From the NCBI GenBank assembly GCA_016875645.1, contig VGPE01000110.1:1-8685 (forward strand): a DNA stretch of 8,685 bases. The letters are read 5' to 3'. Under the pieces are notes generated by a model. The model was not told where the DNA came from. It saw only the letters and a list, made by a program, of their open reading frames with translations, and did not search any database. Position numbers and translations under genes: made by a program. Source of the DNA: Chloroflexota bacterium. GTDB lineage: Bacteria > Chloroflexota > Limnocylindria > Limnocylindrales > CSP1-4. Positions 6,197 through 8,685 of the stretch are shown here, piece after piece. Every line of letters starts with the position of its first letter. Position 1 is the first letter of the stretch.

Positions 6197-6202
6197 AGTG
6201 TA
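6197..6202 (-). promoter_or_regulatory. Possible extended -10 of the DUF1232-rplI pair
   Basis: On the minus strand TGC-TACACT fits an extended -10 (TGN followed by TACACT). No good -35 is seen at the normal distance. Transcription would start near 6190, about 60 bases before the ATG at 6129. Confidence 0.35.
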
Positions 6203-6244
6203 GCAGCCGATCTCCGCGGACCGGTGCTCCCCTGTCGATGGTCC

Positions 6245-6285
6245 GTGACGCTGTCAGTCCGAACGGATCAGTGACGTTGTCAGTC
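6245..6285. repeat. Two direct repeats, each with a TGAC-N3-GTCA palindrome
   Basis: GTGACGCTGTCAGTC (6245-6259) and GTGACGTTGTCAGTC (6271-6285) differ at one base in 15 and are offset by 26 bp. Each contains the inverted repeat TGAC-N3-GTCA. They could be a paired operator for a dimeric regulator, or the relic end of an insertion sequence with repeated transposase sites. No transposase lies in the window. Confidence 0.65.
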
Positions 6286-6455
6286 TCCCGCGACGGAGGG
6301 GACGATCACGATGACGGGTCAGCAGTCACGGCGAGCGTGGGTTCAGACGAAGACCCTGAGGGCGAGAGGAGCATGGCCGAGCGGGCGGCCCGCCTCGAGG
6401 GTCCGCGCGACCGAGCTCGGGTGCCGGCGACCTGGCCCGCTCGCCCGCCCGCGAT

Positions 6456-6469
6456 CGAACGCCGGTTCG
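6456..6469. promoter_or_regulatory. Upstream LexA-type palindrome at lexA
   Basis: CGAACGCCGGTTCG has both arms of the SOS box perfect, but its centre GCCG deviates from the RNRY rule at two positions. Its centre is 30 bp from that of the lexA spacer box, placing it just upstream of the -35. It may be a weaker, cooperative site. Confidence 0.55.
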
Positions 6470-6478
6470 ACTCCGTGC

Positions 6479-6506
6479 TTGACATCGAACGTCCGTTCGG
6501 TATCAT
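6479..6506 (+). promoter_or_regulatory. lexA promoter
   Basis: TTGACA (6479-6484) and TATCAT (6501-6506) are separated by 16 bases that contain the LexA box. Transcription would begin near 6513, so the leader is only about a dozen bases and consists almost entirely of the ribosome binding site. Confidence 0.8.
6486..6499. promoter_or_regulatory. LexA (SOS) box in the lexA promoter
   Basis: CGAACGTCCGTTCG has perfect arms; read on the minus strand its centre is GGAC, which fits RNRY. It fills the spacer of the lexA promoter, the classic arrangement for negative autoregulation. Confidence 0.9.
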
Positions 6507-6513
6507 CCCGCTC

Positions 6514-6520
6514 AGGAGGT
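6514..6520 (+). promoter_or_regulatory. Ribosome binding site that fixes the lexA start
   Basis: AGGAGGT is a full anti-16S match. A GTG at 6519 overlaps it and so cannot be the start; the next in-frame GTG at 6525 is 5 bases past AGGAGG and is preferred. Confidence 0.8.
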
Positions 6521-6524
6521 GCCG

Positions 6525-7175
6525 GTGACAAGGCACGACGCGGAACGCAAGGTCAAGATCCTGGACTACATCGCGGCGACGCTGAGGGCGCGCGGCTTCC
6601 CGCCGTCGGTCCGTGAGATCGCGCGGGCGGTGGGCCTCGCCTCCACGTCGGCCGTCCACCACCACCTGCAGATCCTGGAGCGCGAGGGATACCTGGAGCG
6701 CGGGGCGGCCCAATCGCGCGCGATCCGCTTGACACCCACTGCAGCGCTGCGCCTGGGACTGTCCAATGAGCTGGTGCCCCAGGCCGGCATGAGCGAGGCC
6801 CACCTGCTGCCGGTGATCGGGGAGATCGCGGCCGGCGGCCCCATCGAGGCCTACCAGGACGCAACCGAGACCATGGCCGTGCCGGAGATGCTCGCCCCAA
6901 GCGGGGACGCGTATGTCCTCAAGGTCCGGGGGGACTCCATGATCGAGGCCCACATCGCGGACGGTGACTACGTCCTCGTCCGGCCGCAGTCCACGGCGCG
7001 CAACGGGGACATCGTCGTCGCCCAGGTGGAAGAGAACGGCGTGACGCTCAAGACGCTCTACAAGGAGCAGGGCCGGATCCGCCTCCAGCCCGCCAACCCC
7101 AACTACCCGCCCCAGTTTTATGACGACGTGCGCATCCAGGGCAAGCTGATCGGGGTCATCCGCCGCCTCGACTGA
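6525..7175 (+). CDS. lexA: SOS repressor LexA
   Basis: LexA represses DNA-damage genes and cleaves itself when RecA filaments form. The protein has 216 residues from GTG 6525. The N-terminal winged helix-turn-helix (about 1-70) contains RGFPPSVREIARAVGL (23-38) and the recognition helix region STSAVHHHLQILEREGYL. The C-terminal S24 peptidase domain has the self-cleavage site Ala103-Gly104 in GEIAAGGPIEAY, the nucleophile Ser138 in VRGDSMIEAHI (134-144) and the general base Lys176 in GVTLKTLY. All catalytic parts are present, so it should be active. A linker of about 20 residues joins the domains. The promoter carries a LexA box in its spacer and a second palindrome upstream. dnaB follows after 186 bases with a hairpin between, so the two may not share a transcript. 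Confidence 0.98.
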   Translation: MTRHDAERKVKILDYIAATLRARGFPPSVREIARAVGLASTSAVHHHLQILEREGYLERGAAQSRAIRLTPTAALRLGLSNELVPQAGMSEAHLLPVIGEIAAGGPIEAYQDATETMAVPEMLAPSGDAYVLKVRGDSMIEAHIADGDYVLVRPQSTARNGDIVVAQVEENGVTLKTLYKEQGRIRLQPANPNYPPQFYDDVRIQGKLIGVIRRLD

Positions 7176-7208
7176 GCGCGGGACCCACCGCGGGGCGGCG
7201 CATCGCGG

Positions 7209-7240
7209 GCTGTGGACCACTTTTCCACGCGGTCCACAGC
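7209..7240. repeat. 10-bp perfect hairpin between lexA and dnaB
   Basis: GCTGTGGACC (7209-7218) pairs perfectly with GGTCCACAGC (7231-7240) around a 12-base loop, 33 bases after the lexA stop. The loop holds TTTTCCAC, which can instead pair with the left-arm GTGGA, giving an alternative shorter stem. No T-run follows, so an intrinsic terminator is possible but not typical. TGTGGA and TTCCAC resemble parts of a DnaA box (TTATCCACA), but none is a full match. Confidence 0.55.
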
Positions 7241-7361
7241 GGGTCGTTAACAGGCCGTCGAACTTCGTGGGCACGCCCTCGCTGCAGTCGGTCGGAATGT
7301 TGACGCTGGCGCCGGACCGCGTCGGCATCATCGGGCAACTCCGCCACGAGGTCTTCCGCCG

Positions 7362-8685
7362 ATGATCGATCGCCTTCCGCCGCAGAGCATCGAAGCCGAG
7401 CAATCCGTGCTCGGCTCGGTCCTGATCGACCGGGACGCGATCGTGGAGGTGGCGGAATTCCTGCGGCCCGAGGACTTCTATCGCCCGGCCAACGGCCAGA
7501 TCTACAGCGCCATGCTGGAGCTGTTCGAGCGCCGCGAACCCGTGGACATCGTGATGGTGGCCGAGGTGCTGGAGCGCAACGGCCAGCTGGACTCCATCGG
7601 CGGGCGGACGTACCTCTCGGGCCTCAGCAACCAGACGCCCACTGCCGTGCACGCGGTGCAGTACGCCCGGATCGTGGGGCGCAAGGCGGTCCTGCGCAAC
7701 CTGATCACCGCCGCCGGCAAGATCGCCCAGGTCGGCTACCAGGACCCCGCGGACGTCCAGGAGGCGATCGACCGCGCCGAGTCGGAGCTCTTCGCGGTCA
7801 GCAAGGAGCGCATTTCCGCCGGCTTCGCCCACCTGCGCACGCTGCTCCACGCCGCCTATGACCGGCTGGACTACCTGCACGCCCACCGCGGCGAGATCAG
7901 CGGCGTCGCCAGCGGCTTCACGGACCTGGACGCACTCACCACCGGCTTCCAGCGCAGCGACCTGGTGATCCTCGCCGCCCGGCCGTCGGTCGGCAAGACC
8001 AGCCTGGCGCTCAACATCGCCGAGCACGCCGCCGTCCAGGACAAGCGGACGGTGGGCGTCTTCAGCCTCGAGATGAGCAAGGAGCAGCTGGTCCTTCGCC
8101 TGCTCTCCAGCGTCGCCAACATCGATTCCAAGAACTTGCGCTCGGGCTTCCTCGAGGAGATGGACTTCGCCCGGCTCGCGCCGGCCATGAACAGCCTGTC
8201 GGAGGCGCCCATCTACATCGACGACACGCCCAACATCAGCGCGATGGAACTGCGCACCAAGGCGCGCCGGCTCCAGGCGGAGGCGGGCCTGGACCTGCTG
8301 GTCGTGGACTACCTCCAGCTCATGCAGGCCACCACCTCGTCGCGCGACGCCAACCGCGTGCAGGAGGTGTCGGAGATCTCGCGCGGTCTCAAGGGCCTCG
8401 CGCGCGAGTTGAACGTGCCGGTCATCGCGCTCTCCCAGCTGAGCCGTCAGCCGGAGATGCGCGAGAGCAAGGAGCCCCGCCTCTCGGACCTGCGCGAATC
8501 GGGCGCCATCGAGCAGGACGCGGACCTCGTCATGTTCCTCTGGCGTGACAAGGAGCGCGGCGCCGACGACCAGGACATGGACGGCGAGGTGATCAACCTC
8601 CAGCTGGCCAAGCATCGCAACGGGCCCACGGGCCGGGTCCAGCTCTGGTTCAAGAAGCGCCAGACGCGGTTCGTGAGCTACGCCG
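7362..8685 (+). CDS. dnaB: Replicative DNA helicase DnaB, 3' end cut by window edge
   Basis: DnaB is the hexameric ATP-driven helicase that opens the replication fork. The 441 complete codons contain the N-terminal domain (PPQSIEAEQSVLGSVL, 6-21; DIVMVAEVLERNGQL, 62-76), a linker, and the RecA-like C-terminal domain. The latter has Walker A ARPSVGKTS (206-214; Ala replaces the usual Gly at 206), GVFSLEMSKEQLVLR (232-246), Walker B LLVVDYLQLM (312-321), the VQEVSEISRGLKGLAREL segment (333-350), VIALSQLSRQ (354-363), and SGAIEQDADLVMFLWRD (380-396). KHRNGPTG (417-424) comes near the end. The family is about 440-460 long, so only the last few codons should be missing. No intein interrupts the Walker A or SQLSR regions, where DnaB inteins often sit. 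The ATG at 7362 has GAGGT 9 bases upstream. It stands apart from rplI, its common neighbour elsewhere. Confidence 0.97.
   Translation, partial: MIDRLPPQSIEAEQSVLGSVLIDRDAIVEVAEFLRPEDFYRPANGQIYSAMLELFERREPVDIVMVAEVLERNGQLDSIGGRTYLSGLSNQTPTAVHAVQYARIVGRKAVLRNLITAAGKIAQVGYQDPADVQEAIDRAESELFAVSKERISAGFAHLRTLLHAAYDRLDYLHAHRGEISGVASGFTDLDALTTGFQRSDLVILAARPSVGKTSLALNIAEHAAVQDKRTVGVFSLEMSKEQLVLRLLSSVANIDSKNLRSGFLEEMDFARLAPAMNSLSEAPIYIDDTPNISAMELRTKARRLQAEAGLDLLVVDYLQLMQATTSSRDANRVQEVSEISRGLKGLARELNVPVIALSQLSRQPEMRESKEPRLSDLRESGAIEQDADLVMFLWRDKERGADDQDMDGEVINLQLAKHRNGPTGRVQLWFKKRQTRFVSYA

Larger units (their letters stand above)
6130..6524. other. Divergent control region between the DUF1232-rplI pair and lexA
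   Basis: These 395 bases separate genes transcribed away from each other. From left to right they hold a possible extended -10 for the DUF1232 gene (6197-6202), paired TGAC-N3-GTCA repeats (6245-6285), two LexA-type palindromes (6456-6469 and 6486-6499), the lexA promoter and its ribosome binding site. Between 6290 and 6450 I see no gene or named element, only a 10-bp palindrome CCGAGCTCGG at 6411-6420. Confidence 0.8.

Noticed and set aside
6366..6480. tRNA-like pieces (TGGCCGAGCGG and GGTTCGACTCC)
   Set aside because: The T-stem pairs at only three of five positions and there is no matching acceptor stem; the GTTCG belongs to the LexA-type palindrome at 6456-6469.
6519..6521. GTG at 6519 as the lexA start
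   Set aside because: It overlaps the ribosome binding site AGGAGGT; GTG 6525 has correct spacing.
6373..6528. Small plus-strand frame beginning ATGGCC with an upstream GAGAGGAG
   Set aside because: It would read straight through the LexA boxes, the lexA promoter and its ribosome binding site, and its translation is low-complexity.
6306..8615. Very long open frame on the minus strand (769 codons) opposite lexA and dnaB
   Set aside because: It is the antisense shadow of two clear conserved genes in GC-rich DNA, crosses the lexA promoter, and its translation matches no family.
1..8685. CRISPR array, prophage, toxin-antitoxin or defence gene cluster
   Set aside because: No regular spaced repeats, and all nine genes have a housekeeping, repair or small unknown identity; no such system is visible.

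Overview
The window is GC-rich and gene-dense, with nine protein-coding genes. Six are complete on the minus strand, a seventh minus-strand gene runs off the left edge, one is complete on the plus strand, and the last runs off the right edge. Three things together suggest a high-GC Gram-positive-like lineage: the codon use, GTG starts, and LexA operators of the CGAAC-N4-GTTCG type. Chloroflexota is my best guess and Actinomycetota is the alternative, but I cannot fix the phylum from this window alone.

Layout. Positions 1-2829 (minus strand) hold a one-carbon folate operon in the order fchA-like cyclohydrolase, folD, fhs. It would link formate to 10-formyl-, methenyl- and methylene-THF. Its FolD carries Ile where the cyclohydrolase lysine should be, and the separate cyclohydrolase gene lies one base upstream, so the two steps appear to be split between two proteins. 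Positions 3010-4830 (minus strand) hold dinB (DNA polymerase IV), followed by a small DUF6504-like gene with its own SOS promoter carrying two LexA boxes. Positions 4831-5173 have no gene but several GC-rich inverted repeats. Positions 5174-6129 (minus strand) hold a DUF1232 (YkvA-like) gene overlapping rplI (ribosomal protein bL9) by four bases. Positions 6130-6524 are a divergent intergenic region with a pair of TGAC-N3-GTCA repeats and the lexA control region. On the plus strand, lexA (6525-7175) is followed by a 10-bp perfect hairpin and then the replicative helicase gene dnaB (from 7362, cut by the window end).

The window's main regulatory theme is a small SOS circuit. LexA would control its own promoter and that of the DUF6504-like gene through almost identical -35/operator modules, and each promoter has a second operator-like palindrome about three helical turns away. 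dinB, the expected SOS target, has no visible operator before its start, while its small downstream neighbour has two. I see no CRISPR array, no transposase, no rRNA or tRNA gene and no large multi-gene novel system. The features most worth checking are the split folate enzymes and the SOS-controlled DUF6504-like gene.
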